Shown here in pieces: positions 45,366-54,487 of a DNA stretch of 64,000 nt; position 1 is the stretch's first letter; every line of letters starts with the position of its first letter. A program made the position numbers and the translations under genes. Location of the stretch: assembly GCF_000482365.1 (NCBI RefSeq), contig NZ_KI535310.1, positions 8,956 through 72,955 on the forward strand, in the 5' to 3' direction. The notes beneath the pieces are model-generated. The model was not told the DNA's origin and did no database searches. It saw only the letters and a list, made by a program, of their open reading frames with translations. The DNA is from Porphyromonas uenonis DSM 23387 = JCM 13868. Lineage in GTDB: Bacteria > Bacteroidota > Bacteroidia > Bacteroidales > Porphyromonadaceae.

Positions 45366-46148
45366 ATGCAGACTAAGTCATTGAAAATCGGAGATCACGA
45401 CTTCACCTCGCGCCTCTTCATCGGAACTGGCAAATTTGCCAACAATCAACTAATGTCAGACGCCCTCGACGCTTCTGGCAGCGAGCTTATCACCGTCGCG
45501 CTTCGCCGAGTAGAGACCTCTGCAGGCCTCCACGATACACTCATTGAGAGCATCACACGCCCCAATGTCATCATCCTACCCAACACCTCTGGCGCACGCA
45601 CTGCCGATGAGGCGATCTATGCGGCACAGCTAGCCCGTGAGGCGCTACATACCAACTGGATCAAACTAGAGGTACACCCCGATCCCAAGTACCTTCTCCC
45701 CGATGCTATGGAGACGCTCCGCGCCACCGAGCAACTCGTCAAGGAGGGCTTCATCGTCATGCCATACATACAGGCAGACCCTGTGCTCTGTAAGCGACTT
45801 GAGGAGGTCGGTGCACCTTGCGTCATGCCCCTCGGTGCTCCGATCGGGAGCAATATGGGACTCACCACGCGAGACATGCTACGCATCATCATCGCTGAGA
45901 GCACCGTCCCCGTAGTTGTAGACGCTGGTATCGGTCGCCCCTCGCACGCTGCCGAGGCTATGGAGCTAGGAGCCGATGCGGTACTCGTCAACACCGCTAT
46001 CTCTACCGCTGCCGACCCTGTAGCTATGGCCATCGCCTTTAGAAAAGCTGTCGAAGCTGGTCGCTCAGCTTACGAGATGGGTCTGCACCAGCCCGCCACC
46101 GATATGACCGCCACCGCCACTTCACCACTCCAAGGATTCTTTGACTAA
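45366..46148 (+). CDS. thiG: Thiazole synthase
   Basis: ThiG forms the thiazole phosphate from DXP, dehydroglycine and ThiS thiocarboxylate. The 260-residue barrel keeps VALRRVE (Schiff-base lysine region nearby), [38 protein letters not shown] and [20 protein letters not shown]. Its stop overlaps the thiH start by one base (TAATG). Confidence 0.96.
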   Translation: MQTKSLKIGDHDFTSRLFIGTGKFANNQLMSDALDASGSELITVALRRVETSAGLHDTLIESITRPNVIILPNTSGARTADEAIYAAQLAREALHTNWIKLEVHPDPKYLLPDAMETLRATEQLVKEGFIVMPYIQADPVLCKRLEEVGAPCVMPLGAPIGSNMGLTTRDMLRIIIAESTVPVVVDAGIGRPSHAAEAMELGADAVLVNTAISTAADPVAMAIAFRKAVEAGRSAYEMGLHQPATDMTATATSPLQGFFD

Positions 46149-47254
46149 TGACATTCTACGATTATAAGCAGCAGTACAATTGGGAGCAGGAGTGTGCTGA
46201 GTTTGACACCTTTACTGCTCAAGATGTAGAGCACGCCATCGCTACAGCTACGCCTACCCTACGCGACTTCAAGGCACTCATCTCCCCCGCTGGAGATGCT
46301 TACCTAGACGCTATGGCGACCAAAGCACAGCAGCTCAGCATCGAGCGTTTTGGCAAGACCATACGCATGTACGAGCCTCTCTACCTTTCTAACTATTGCC
46401 ACAACCACTGCGTCTACTGTGGGTTCAATCAGGAGAACAAGATCGTCCGGAAGGTACTCACCATGGAGGAGGTACAGGCTGAGGCAAAAGCTATCGCCGA
46501 CATGGGCTTCACCCATATCCTCCTCGTGGCTGGCGAGTCGCCCAAGCATGCTGGCGTCGACTACTACCGTCAGGTCATCGAGCTCATCCGCCCCATGTTT
46601 GCGCAAATATCGATCGAGGTACAGCCTATGTCTGTCGAGGATTACAAAGTTCTCGTCGAGGCGGGCGCACACTACGTCTGCGTCTATCAGGAGACCTACA
46701 ACGAGGAGAGCTATCCACGCTTTCACCCCAAGGGGCTTAAGGCCAACTACCGCTTCCGCCTAGAGACGCCCGACAGAGCTGCCGAGGCGGGCTTTCGCAA
46801 AGTCGGTATCGGTGCCCTCCTAGGACTAGACAACTGGCGCACGGATGCTTTCTTTACAGCGCTACACCTAGACTATCTAGAGAGCCACCACTGGCAGACC
46901 AAGTACTCCATCTCACTACCCCGTCTGCGTCCGCACGTAGGTTCCTACATGCCTGCAGACCCGATCAACGACCGTCAGATGGTACAGCTCATCTGCGCCT
47001 ACCGCATCTTCGATCCCGAGGTCGAGATCTCGCTATCCACACGTGAGAGCAGTGCCTTCAGAGATATGGCTGTACGCATCGGCGCCAACTCTATGAGTGC
47101 CGGCAGTAGCACACAGCCTGGCGGTTATGTCGATCCTAATCCTGAGCTCGAGCAATTCTCTATCAACGACTCACGCTCTCCCGAAGAGATGATCGCTGCT
47201 ATCAAAGCACAGGGATACGAAGTCATCTGGAAAGACTGGGACCAGTGGATGTAA
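46148..47254 (+). CDS. thiH: 2-iminoacetate synthase (tyrosine lyase)
   Basis: A radical SAM enzyme that cleaves tyrosine to dehydroglycine for the thiazole ring, used by anaerobes in place of glycine oxidase. Of 368 residues, CHNHCVYCGF (CX3CX2C) binds the cluster near residue 83. SLPRLRPHVGSY and the late GSSTQPGGY are family motifs. Its end overlaps thiF by 10 nt. Confidence 0.95.
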   Translation: MTFYDYKQQYNWEQECAEFDTFTAQDVEHAIATATPTLRDFKALISPAGDAYLDAMATKAQQLSIERFGKTIRMYEPLYLSNYCHNHCVYCGFNQENKIVRKVLTMEEVQAEAKAIADMGFTHILLVAGESPKHAGVDYYRQVIELIRPMFAQISIEVQPMSVEDYKVLVEAGAHYVCVYQETYNEESYPRFHPKGLKANYRFRLETPDRAAEAGFRKVGIGALLGLDNWRTDAFFTALHLDYLESHHWQTKYSISLPRLRPHVGSYMPADPINDRQMVQLICAYRIFDPEVEISLSTRESSAFRDMAVRIGANSMSAGSSTQPGGYVDPNPELEQFSINDSRSPEEMIAAIKAQGYEVIWKDWDQWM

Positions 47255-47988
47255 CCCGCACGCCCCACGACAACACGGGCAACGCTGGCATCGCTGACAG
47301 CGCACGATACGAGCGTCAGCTACAGCTCCCCGAGATAGGTCCCGAGGGTCAGCGACTACTCGCTCAGACGAGCGTGGCAGTCGTTGGCGCTGGGGGCTTG
47401 GGGGCTCCTATACTTTACTACCTTACGGCTGCAGGCATCGGGCGCATCGCCATCATCGACTGTGATGTCGTCTCCCCGTCCAATCTCCAGCGTCAGATCC
47501 TCTACGGTGAGTCCGACCTCGCACACCCCAAAGCCATCCAGGCGCAAAAGCGTCTCACCGCGCTCAATAGTACCCTCCATATCGAGGCCATCACCGAGCG
47601 ACTCAACGAAGCCAATGTGGCGACCCTACTAGCCGACTACCAGATCATCGTCGACGCTACGGACAACTACCCTACACGCTACCTCCTAGACGACTACACC
47701 CATAGCACCGCCAAGCCGCTTGTGCATGGAGCCATCGAGGGGTGGCGAGGACAATGTACTATCTTTGCGCCCTCTAGTAGTCTACGTTATCGCGACCTGT
47801 ACAGCGAACCGCACAGCGCAGAGAAGACCGTACCGCCCGGCGTCATCGGCGCCACCGCTGGTGTCATCGGTAGCATCCAAGCGAGTCAAACGCTCCAGCT
47901 AGCCTTAGGGCAGACGCCCGCCCTCCTCGGCAAGCTCCTCACCGTCGACCTGTGGCACGGCTCGTGGCACACCTTCGACCTCGCCTGA
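47245..47988 (+). CDS. thiF: ThiF/MoeB-type adenylyltransferase lacking the usual zinc cysteines
   Basis: ThiF adenylates the ThiS C-terminus. The 247 residues have RYERQLQLPEIGPEGQ, the ATP site VVGAGGLGAPILYYL near residue 50, and SNLQRQILY with the catalytic Arg. ATDNYPTRYLL and VIGATAGVIGSIQASQ follow. The two CXXC zinc pairs normal in E1-like ThiF/MoeB are absent (the region reads SEPHSAEKTVPPGVIG). Position, operon and length support ThiF. A terminator follows. Confidence 0.88.
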   Translation: MDVTRTPHDNTGNAGIADSARYERQLQLPEIGPEGQRLLAQTSVAVVGAGGLGAPILYYLTAAGIGRIAIIDCDVVSPSNLQRQILYGESDLAHPKAIQAQKRLTALNSTLHIEAITERLNEANVATLLADYQIIVDATDNYPTRYLLDDYTHSTAKPLVHGAIEGWRGQCTIFAPSSSLRYRDLYSEPHSAEKTVPPGVIGATAGVIGSIQASQTLQLALGQTPALLGKLLTVDLWHGSWHTFDLA

Positions 47989-48029
47989 TACAAACCAAGC
48001 ACAAGTAACCCATCCATACGTCCATAACT

Positions 48030-48068
48030 AAGAGACTGTCGCCCCCGAGGTGGCAGTCTTTTCTTTTG
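48030..48068 (+). terminator. Terminator of the thiamine operon
   Basis: AAGAGACTGTCGCC pairs with GGTGGCAGTCTT, followed by TTCTTTT (to about 48067). Confidence 0.8.
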
Positions 48069-48107
48069 GGTAGCTCGACGATTGTTCGCCAAATCGCTCA
48101 AAGCGTC

Positions 48108-48193
48108 AGTTTCCTACCCATGAAACTAGAGTTTCCTACCCATGAAACTGGAGTTTCCTACCTATGAAACTGTAGTTTCACCCGTATGAAACT
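48108..48193. repeat. Palindrome array D, 22-bp period (AGTTTC-N8-GAAACT)
   Basis: Four 20-bp palindromes start at 48108, 48130, 48152 and 48174, with 2-nt spacers. Arms are AGTTTC and GAAACT, and cores are CTACCCAT twice, CTACCTAT and ACCCGTAT. The arm and core differ from arrays A/B, yet the 22-bp repeat distance is identical. It lies 42 bp before the pdxH -7 box. Confidence 0.9.
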
Positions 48194-48234
48194 ACAATTG
48201 GCTCGCAGGATCAGAGCGTTAAGAGCAAATTCCG

Positions 48235-48242
48235 TATCTTTG
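48235..48242 (+). promoter_or_regulatory. -7 promoter box for pdxH-tsaB
   Basis: TATCTTTG lies 69 nt before the pdxH ATG at 48311. The in-frame GTG at 48257 is only about 15 nt past it and is rejected. Confidence 0.65.
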
Positions 48243-48310
48243 TGAGCGAATGAGGGGTGAGCGAGCTCATCTGTGGCTTCGCAGCACCCTCCTATGACAC
48301 CTTATTAGTT

Positions 48311-48958
48311 ATGGATCTACATTACGAAGACATACGACGTGACTACGGGCGCAGGAGCCTCAGCCGTAAGGATCTGACGGACGATCCCTTTGACCTGGTC
48401 AGACTATGGCTACAAGAGGCTGTGGACGATCCTAAGGTCCTAGAGCCTACGGCTGTGCTGGTCTGCACCAGTACACCCGATGGACACCCTAGTTCGCGGA
48501 CCGTATTGCTCAAGGAGCTACTCGGCGAGGAGTTTATCTTCTACAGCAACTACGAGAGTCGCAAGGGTCAGCAGATGGCTGCCAATCCACACGTCAGCCT
48601 CACCTTCCTCTGGCACGAGCTGGAGCGACAGATACATGTCGAGGGGACGGTGCGACACCTAGAGCCTGAGATCAGTGATCAGTACTTCGCCACGCGACCC
48701 TACAAGAGCCGTATCGGAGCACGCATATCGCCTCAGAGCCACCCGATACCTGACCGCAACTACATTTACACGCACTTTGTCACGGAGGCCGCTAAGTTTG
48801 CCCTGCAGACTGTACCCCGCCCCGACAACTGGGGAGGCTTTGCGGTGCTGCCTAGTCGTATAGAGTTTTGGCAGGGTCGTCCTAGTCGTCTGCACGACCG
48901 CTTCCTCTATGAGCGTCAGGAGGACAATTCGTGGACTATCAACCGTCTGGCACCCTAG
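48311..48958 (+). CDS. pdxH: Pyridoxamine 5'-phosphate oxidase
   Basis: An FMN enzyme that makes PLP from PNP or PMP. From ATG 48311 it is 215 residues, close to E. coli PdxH. Motifs are DPFDLVRLWLQEA, SRTVLLKEL, YSNYESRKGQQM and a C-terminal RPSRLHDRFLYER...WTINRLAP, which is the family ending. The enzyme uses oxygen as acceptor in aerobes; its use in an anaerobe is a mild curiosity but common in Bacteroidota. tsaB follows after 5 nt. Confidence 0.94.
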   Translation: MDLHYEDIRRDYGRRSLSRKDLTDDPFDLVRLWLQEAVDDPKVLEPTAVLVCTSTPDGHPSSRTVLLKELLGEEFIFYSNYESRKGQQMAANPHVSLTFLWHELERQIHVEGTVRHLEPEISDQYFATRPYKSRIGARISPQSHPIPDRNYIYTHFVTEAAKFALQTVPRPDNWGGFAVLPSRIEFWQGRPSRLHDRFLYERQEDNSWTINRLAP

Positions 48959-48963
48959 TGCTT

Positions 48964-49644
48964 ATGAACGCAATGAAACCTGTACTCCTAGCTATCGACA
49001 CCGCCCTGCAGGGGTGTAGCGTCGCTGTGACCGACAGCGAGCAGGTCCTATACGCTAAGGTGTACCAAGAGACAGAAATATCTAATGCGGTGCTCATCGG
49101 ACGCTACACAGAGGAGGCTATCAGCTGGTGTCAAGAGCAGGGCTACCAGATAGCAGCCATAGCGACGACCGATGGTCCGGGCTCCTACACGGGGCTGCGC
49201 ATAGGGGCTGCACTGGCCAAGGGACTAGCCTTCGGGCGGAGCATCCCGCTCATTGCCGTCTCCACTTTGCAGCTCCTATTGGCGGGCTTGCCGAGCTTCG
49301 CTGGTGAGACCGTTGCGCTGCTCGATGCGGGGCATGGAAACGCTTATCAGCAGACTTTCGACGCCGAGGGGGCACCTCGTGACAAAGCAACTTTTGTCAC
49401 CATCTCATCAGATTGGCACGCACCCGCTGAGAGCCGTATCGTCTATGTCGGCTCGCTACCCGTAGAGGGTACCGCTGTCGCTCCGCCAACGGCCGAAACG
49501 CTCGCCACCGTGGCGCGCAGATACTGGCTGGAGGAGCGATACGTCGACACCGCCTACTGGGAGCCAAACTATGTCAAGCCCTACAAGGCAGTCGTGGGAC
49601 AAAACAAAGTCCTCGAGCGACTCAAACTATCTAAACAAGCATAA
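48964..49644 (+). CDS. tsaB: tRNA threonylcarbamoyladenosine biosynthesis protein TsaB
   Basis: TsaB is the non-catalytic partner of TsaD in making t6A37 on ANN-decoding tRNAs. The 226-residue ASKHA-fold protein has LLAIDTALQGCSVAV at the N-terminus, then TTDGPGSYTGLRIGAALAKG and LLDAGHGNAYQQ. ATG 48964 is chosen, 5 nt after the pdxH stop. A second ATG at 48973 (MKPVLLAID) is equally plausible. Confidence 0.92.
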   Translation: MNAMKPVLLAIDTALQGCSVAVTDSEQVLYAKVYQETEISNAVLIGRYTEEAISWCQEQGYQIAAIATTDGPGSYTGLRIGAALAKGLAFGRSIPLIAVSTLQLLLAGLPSFAGETVALLDAGHGNAYQQTFDAEGAPRDKATFVTISSDWHAPAESRIVYVGSLPVEGTAVAPPTAETLATVARRYWLEERYVDTAYWEPNYVKPYKAVVGQNKVLERLKLSKQA

Positions 49645-49664
49645 ACCACAACTACGACCTAAAT

Positions 49665-50549
49665 ATGATCAAAGATATCATCGTACTTGCCAAGCAAGTC
49701 CCCGACACACGTAATGTCGGCAAAGATGCTATGAAGGCTGACGGCACTGTGAACCGTGCCGCCCTCGACGCTATCTTTAACCCCGAGGATCTAAACGCGC
49801 TCGAGCAGGCGCTCCGTATCAAGGAGCAGAACCCCGACTGCCGTGTCTCCGTACTCACCATGGGGCCTCCCCGTGCTGCTGAGATCATTCGTGAGGCGCT
49901 CTACCGTGGCGCTGACCACGGTTACCTGCTGACCGATAGAGCTTTCGCTGGGGCTGATACGCTTGCCACAAGCTACGCTTTGGCCTGCGCTATACGTCAT
50001 ATCTACAAGGGCGGACTACCCGACCTCATCCTCGGTGGCCGTCAGGCTATCGATGGCGACACCGCTCAGGTGGGGCCGCAGGTGGGTGAGAAGCTCGGCA
50101 TCAACGTAGTCACCTACTGCGAGCAGATCGATCAGATAGAGGGCGACCAGCTCACCATCACCCGCCGTCTGGAGCATGGCGTGGAGACGGTACGTGCTCA
50201 CAAGCCACTCCTGCTGACGGTCACGGGCAGCGCAGCACCCTGTCGCCTGCGCAATGCTAAGCGTGTACAGAAGTACAAGTATGCAGCCTCGGCTCTAGAG
50301 CTAGACGCACTGCCCGAGACATGGCGCAAGCGTATAGAGCGCAATCCGGAGGAGCTGACGATCGACATCTTGACGGCTGAGAGCACGGGCGCAGACATCG
50401 TTCAGTGCGGTCTCTCGGGCTCTCCGACGAAGGTCAAGAGTATCGAGAGCGTCGTCTTTAAGGCTAAGGAGGTGATGCACCTCTCCAGCAGCGATGCCGA
50501 CCTAGAGACTTTGATACAAACCCTATTAGCAAACCACACCATCGGCTGA
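49665..50549 (+). CDS. etfB: Electron transfer flavoprotein, beta subunit
   Basis: EtfB of 294 residues opens with IIVLAKQVPDT and has AIDGDTAQVGPQVGEKLGI, then the EtfB signature region VETVRAHKPLLLTVTG. With etfA and the acyl-CoA dehydrogenase it forms an electron-transfer unit. In clostridia and related anaerobes such units couple crotonyl-CoA reduction to electron bifurcation. In this lineage it would fit butyrate formation. Confidence 0.94.
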   Translation: MIKDIIVLAKQVPDTRNVGKDAMKADGTVNRAALDAIFNPEDLNALEQALRIKEQNPDCRVSVLTMGPPRAAEIIREALYRGADHGYLLTDRAFAGADTLATSYALACAIRHIYKGGLPDLILGGRQAIDGDTAQVGPQVGEKLGINVVTYCEQIDQIEGDQLTITRRLEHGVETVRAHKPLLLTVTGSAAPCRLRNAKRVQKYKYAASALELDALPETWRKRIERNPEELTIDILTAESTGADIVQCGLSGSPTKVKSIESVVFKAKEVMHLSSSDADLETLIQTLLANHTIG

Positions 50550-50589
50550 AAGAGTGCCGCTTTTGCACACCCATATAATAAGACAGACT

Positions 50590-51603
50590 ATGAACAATCT
50601 ATTCGTATACCTAGAGATCGAAGATGGGAGCGTACACGACGTCAGCCTAGAGCTACTCACCAAGGGGCGCTCACTGGCCAACCAGCTGGGCGTGGCACTA
50701 GAGGCGATAGCTATCACCGACCGCGCTGAGGGGATCGCCGACACGGTCATGCCCTATGGCGTAGACAAGCTACACCTCTTCGTAGACCCTCGTCTAGAGC
50801 ATTACCAAACGCTACCACACGCGAGCATCGTCATCAAGCTATTCCAGCAGGAGAAGCCGCAGATCTGCCTCCTCGGTGCGACAACCATAGGACGTGACCT
50901 AGGACCTCGTGTCTCCTCGTCACTCGGCAGCGGACTAACTGCTGACTGTACCTCTCTGGAGATCGGCGACTATACAGACAAGGACAAGGAGTTCAAGAAC
51001 CTCCTTTACCAGATCCGCCCAGCTTTCGGTGGCAACATCGTGGCAACCATTGTCAACCCTGAGCATCGTCCACAGATGGCGACAGTACGCCCTGGTGTGA
51101 TGAAGAAGGAGATTTACAAAGCTGACCACAAGGGCGAGGTGATCAACCATTCGGTGGCTGACTTCGTTCATGATGAGGACTTTGTCATTGAGATCATCGA
51201 CCGCCACGTTGCCAAGAGCAAGATTAACCTTGGCGGAGCCCCCATCATCGTATCGGGAGGCTACGGTGTCGGTAGTGCTGAGAGCTTTGAGCTGCTTCAC
51301 GAGCTGGCCGATCTCCTAGGCGGAGAGGTAGGTGCTACGCGTGCAGCCGTCGATGCGGGCTTTACCGAGCATGAGCGACAGATAGGACAGACTGGTGTGA
51401 CCGTACGACCTAAGCTATACATCGCCTGCGGTATTAGTGGACAGATACAGCATGTGGCTGGTATGCAGGAGAGCTCCATGATCATCTCTATCAATACGGA
51501 CCCCGACGCTCCGATCAACACGATCGCTGACTACGTCATCACGGGACGTATCGAGGAGGTTATCCCCAAGCTCATCAAGTACTACAAGCAAAACTCTAAG
51601 TAA
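50590..51603 (+). CDS. etfA: Electron transfer flavoprotein, alpha subunit
   Basis: From ATG 50590 it is 337 residues. The C-terminal FAD domain is clear: PIIVSGGYGVGSAESFELLH, VGATRAAVDAGF, GQTGVTVRPKLYIACGISG, QHVAGMQESSMIISINTDPD. It starts 40 nt after etfB and precedes the dehydrogenase by 21 nt. Confidence 0.95.
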   Translation: MNNLFVYLEIEDGSVHDVSLELLTKGRSLANQLGVALEAIAITDRAEGIADTVMPYGVDKLHLFVDPRLEHYQTLPHASIVIKLFQQEKPQICLLGATTIGRDLGPRVSSSLGSGLTADCTSLEIGDYTDKDKEFKNLLYQIRPAFGGNIVATIVNPEHRPQMATVRPGVMKKEIYKADHKGEVINHSVADFVHDEDFVIEIIDRHVAKSKINLGGAPIIVSGGYGVGSAESFELLHELADLLGGEVGATRAAVDAGFTEHERQIGQTGVTVRPKLYIACGISGQIQHVAGMQESSMIISINTDPDAPINTIADYVITGRIEEVIPKLIKYYKQNSK

Positions 51604-51624
51604 TTCCCTCTAGACGACAGAATC

Positions 51625-53355
51625 ATGGCAAACTTCTATACAGACAATCCACATATACAGTACCACCTCCAGCATCCGCTCATGGAGCGCATTGCACGGC
51701 TTAAGGAGCGTGACTACGCCGATGCTGACCAGTATGACTATGCCCCCTCAGACTATGCCGATGCGCTGGATAGTTACCAGCGTGTACTAGAGATAGTCGG
51801 TGAGGTGTGTGGCGAGGTGATCGCGCCCAATGCAGCCGAGGTGGACCTGACGGGTCCAACGCTCCACGAGGGACGTGTCTCTTACGATCCGCTCACGGCG
51901 CAAAACCTAGACACCGTACGACAGACTGGACTCATGGGTATGGCACTTCCCCGTCGCTACGGAGGACTCAACATGCCGATCACTCCTTATATTATGGCTG
52001 CCGACATGGTCTCACGTGCTGACGCTGGCTTTGAGAATCTCTGGGGACTACAGGACTGCGCCGAGACGCTTTACGAGTTTGGCTCTGAGGATCAGCGTGA
52101 GCGCTTCCTCCCCCGTGTTTGCGCCGGTGAGACGATGTCTATGGACTTGACCGAGCCTGATGCAGGTAGTGACCTGCAGGCCGTTATGCTCAAGGCTACC
52201 TACAATGAGGCTGACCAGCAGTGGTACCTCAACGGTGTCAAGCGCTTTATCACCAATGGCGATTCCGATATCCACCTCGTACTGGCACGTAGTGAGGAGG
52301 GAACCAAGGATGCGCGTGGTCTCTCCATGTTTATCTATGATGCTAAGAAGGGGGGCGTGACCGTCCGCCGCATAGAGAACAAGATGGGTATCAAGGGTGT
52401 CCCCACCTGCGAGCTTGTCTTCAAGGATGCTCCAGCCGAGCTATGTGGTGATCGACGTCTAGGACTCATTCGCTACGTCATGTCTCTGATGAATGGTGCT
52501 CGTCTAGGCATCATGGCGCAAGCTGTCGGTATCTCCGAGGCTGCCTATCGTGAGGCTAAGGCTTACGCTGCTGACCGTCATCAGTATGGGCACGCCATCG
52601 ACAAGTTCCCCGCTGTCTATGAGATGCTAGCCCTCATACGTGCTAAGGCTGACGCAACCCGTGCGCATCTCTACGAGACGAGCCGCTTCGTGGATATGTA
52701 CAAGGCTTACGACGACATAGCTCGTGAGCGCAAGCTTACCCCCGAGGAGCGCAAGGAGCAGAAGTACTACAGCCGTCTGGCTGACGCTTATACGCCTATT
52801 GGCAAAGGCATGAGCACCGAGCTAGCCAACCAAAACGTCTACGACTGCATCCAGATATACGGTGGCTCAGGCTATATGAAGGACTACACCTGCGAGCGTC
52901 TCTATCGTGACGTGCGTATCACCAACATCTACGAGGGTACCACGCAGCTACAGGTCGTAGCGGCTATCCGCCACGTCACCACGGGCACATACTTCGCACG
53001 CCTAGAGGAGTACCAGCAGGTAGCTGTCTCGCCCGAGTGGCAGGAGACGAAGGAGCTACTAGCCACTTGGATAGAGCGTGCCAAGGCTTGCACCGAGCTC
53101 GTCACCGAGGCAAAGGATCAGACCCTCCTCGACTACCACGCTCGTCGTCTCGTCGAGATGTGTGGGCACTGCATCTTCGCACACCTGCTACTCATCGCAG
53201 CGCAGGAGCGTCCCGACCTCTACGAGCACTCCACACACGTATATATACAGTACGCCAGTGGAGAGATGGACAAGTGCGAGGGGCAGATACGTCGCTTCGA
53301 TCCCAAGCAGCTCCAGCACTACGCTGTGCAGACCTCTACGCCCGCTGAGGCGTAG
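51625..53355 (+). CDS. Acyl-CoA dehydrogenase (butyryl-CoA-type)
   Basis: An FAD enzyme of 576 residues with an extended C-terminal domain. Motifs are MDLTEPDAGSDLQAV, WYLNGVKRFITNGD, YGGSGYMKDYTCERLYRDVR and the catalytic-base segment IYEGTTQLQ. The dehydrogenase core ends near residue 440. The last 130 residues resemble the acyl-CoA oxidase-like tail of longer Bacteroidota members. Placement after etfBA points to reduction of crotonyl-CoA in butyrate formation. Chain-length preference cannot be read by eye. Confidence 0.9.
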   Translation: MANFYTDNPHIQYHLQHPLMERIARLKERDYADADQYDYAPSDYADALDSYQRVLEIVGEVCGEVIAPNAAEVDLTGPTLHEGRVSYDPLTAQNLDTVRQTGLMGMALPRRYGGLNMPITPYIMAADMVSRADAGFENLWGLQDCAETLYEFGSEDQRERFLPRVCAGETMSMDLTEPDAGSDLQAVMLKATYNEADQQWYLNGVKRFITNGDSDIHLVLARSEEGTKDARGLSMFIYDAKKGGVTVRRIENKMGIKGVPTCELVFKDAPAELCGDRRLGLIRYVMSLMNGARLGIMAQAVGISEAAYREAKAYAADRHQYGHAIDKFPAVYEMLALIRAKADATRAHLYETSRFVDMYKAYDDIARERKLTPEERKEQKYYSRLADAYTPIGKGMSTELANQNVYDCIQIYGGSGYMKDYTCERLYRDVRITNIYEGTTQLQVVAAIRHVTTGTYFARLEEYQQVAVSPEWQETKELLATWIERAKACTELVTEAKDQTLLDYHARRLVEMCGHCIFAHLLLIAAQERPDLYEHSTHVYIQYASGEMDKCEGQIRRFDPKQLQHYAVQTSTPAEA

Positions 53356-53384
53356 AGGGCTGTAGACACGGACGGACGCACAAT

Positions 53385-53466
53385 ACGAGTAACCCTTTGT
53401 AGGGACGCTCGATCTGAGCGTCCGTCCCCGTCAAAACAAATACGACCGTGCGTCCCTACAAGGACT
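53385..53466. repeat. REP/MITE-like element, GTAGGGACG family
   Basis: GAGTAACCCTTTGTAGGGACG at 53389-53409 (split GAGTAACCC, TTTGTAGGGACG) leads into CTCGATCTGAGCG. CCCCGT follows, and then GACCGTGCGTCCCTACAAGG in inverted sense to 53462. The same words recur at 55735-55860, 56299-56466 and 58107-58237. It separates the acyl-CoA dehydrogenase from thyA. Confidence 0.75.
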
Positions 53467-53480
53467 ATCTGTATCAGATT

Positions 53481-53530
53481 CACTCCGATAGCTCTGATAG
53501 TTCCGATAGCTCAGATAGCTCAGACACCTC
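53481..53530. repeat. 9-bp tandem repeat before thyA
   Basis: Units GATAGCTCT, GATAGTTCC, GATAGCTCA, GATAGCTCA and GACACCTCC follow one another. The leading 18-mer CACTCCGATAGCTCTGAT is identical to 28766-28783 before ribH. In one frame it would read Ser-Asp-Ser repeats fused to ThyA, but the native start is downstream. Confidence 0.75.
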
Positions 53531-53549
53531 CTATTCTCCCCACTCCACT

Positions 53550-54347
53550 ATGCAGCAATACCTTGACCTGATAGAGCGTGTCCTCACCGAGGGCAACGAA
53601 CGTACTGACCGCACGGGCACTGGCACCGTCGGTGTCTTCGGACATCAGATGACCTTTGACCTGGCCGACGGCTTCCCCTTGCTCACCACCAAGAAGCTAC
53701 ACCTGCGCAGCATCATTCACGAGCTACTATGGTTCCTCAAGGGCGATACTAACCTTCAGTACCTGCACGACAACAAGGTCTCTATCTGGGACGAGTGGGC
53801 CGACGAAGCGGGCGACCTAGGGCCCATCTACGGGGCGCAGTGGAGACATTGGTTCGACCCACACACGGGGCAGACCATTGACCAGATGCAGCAAGCGCTC
53901 GACCTGATACGTCATCAGCCCGACAGCCGCCGCATAGTCGTCTCAGCGTGGAACGTTGCCGACCTACCCCTCATGCACCTCTCCCCCTGTCACTGTCTCA
54001 TGCAGTACTACGTCGTGGGGGACAAACTAGACCTGCAGCTCTATCAGCGCAGTGCCGACATCTTCCTCGGGGTCCCCTTCAACATCGCCTCCTACGCCCT
54101 CCTCCTCATGATGACAGCGCAAGTCACAGGGCTACGCCCCGGACGCTTCATCCACACCCTTGGCGATGCACATTTATATAAGAACCATCTCGAGCAGGCG
54201 CGACTGCAGCTCACCCGCACGCCACGCCCACTCCCTACGATGACCCTCCGAGACCGAGGGCAGTCGCTCTTCGACTTCGTCTACGACGACTTCACCCTCA
54301 CCGATTACAACCCCTATCCGCACATCCCTGCGCCCGTCTCCGTCTAG
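53550..54347 (+). CDS. thyA: Thymidylate synthase
   Basis: ThyA methylates dUMP to dTMP using methylene-THF. ATG 53550 gives [12 protein letters not shown] and 265 residues, matching the family. The catalytic cysteine is in [11 protein letters not shown] near residue 147, and [19 protein letters not shown] and [11 protein letters not shown] are present. An upstream in-frame GTG at 53448 runs through the REP-like and 9-bp repeats and is rejected. Confidence 0.97.
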   Translation: MQQYLDLIERVLTEGNERTDRTGTGTVGVFGHQMTFDLADGFPLLTTKKLHLRSIIHELLWFLKGDTNLQYLHDNKVSIWDEWADEAGDLGPIYGAQWRHWFDPHTGQTIDQMQQALDLIRHQPDSRRIVVSAWNVADLPLMHLSPCHCLMQYYVVGDKLDLQLYQRSADIFLGVPFNIASYALLLMMTAQVTGLRPGRFIHTLGDAHLYKNHLEQARLQLTRTPRPLPTMTLRDRGQSLFDFVYDDFTLTDYNPYPHIPAPVSV

Positions 54348-54387
54348 TTTCCGCAAGATAGCTCTCTCCTCACACTTTCTTCACCGC

Positions 54388-54417
54388 TTGTTAATTCAAA
54401 AGATATTGTTATCTTTG
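54388..54417 (+). promoter_or_regulatory. Promoter of the Ig-like lipoprotein gene
   Basis: TTG at 54388-54390, 19 nt, then TATCTTTG at 54410-54417 gives a full Bacteroidota promoter, 70 nt before the ATG. Confidence 0.78.
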
Positions 54418-54487
54418 CATCAGGAGGGTAGACGACAGAGCCTATCATCTTACAAATAGACATTCACCAATAACCAACACAATAACT

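Noticed and set aside
53448-53549. N-terminal extension of ThyA with Ser-Asp repeats
   Set aside because: The extension is coded by the REP-like and 9-bp repeats. MQQYLDL at 53550 matches the family start and length.
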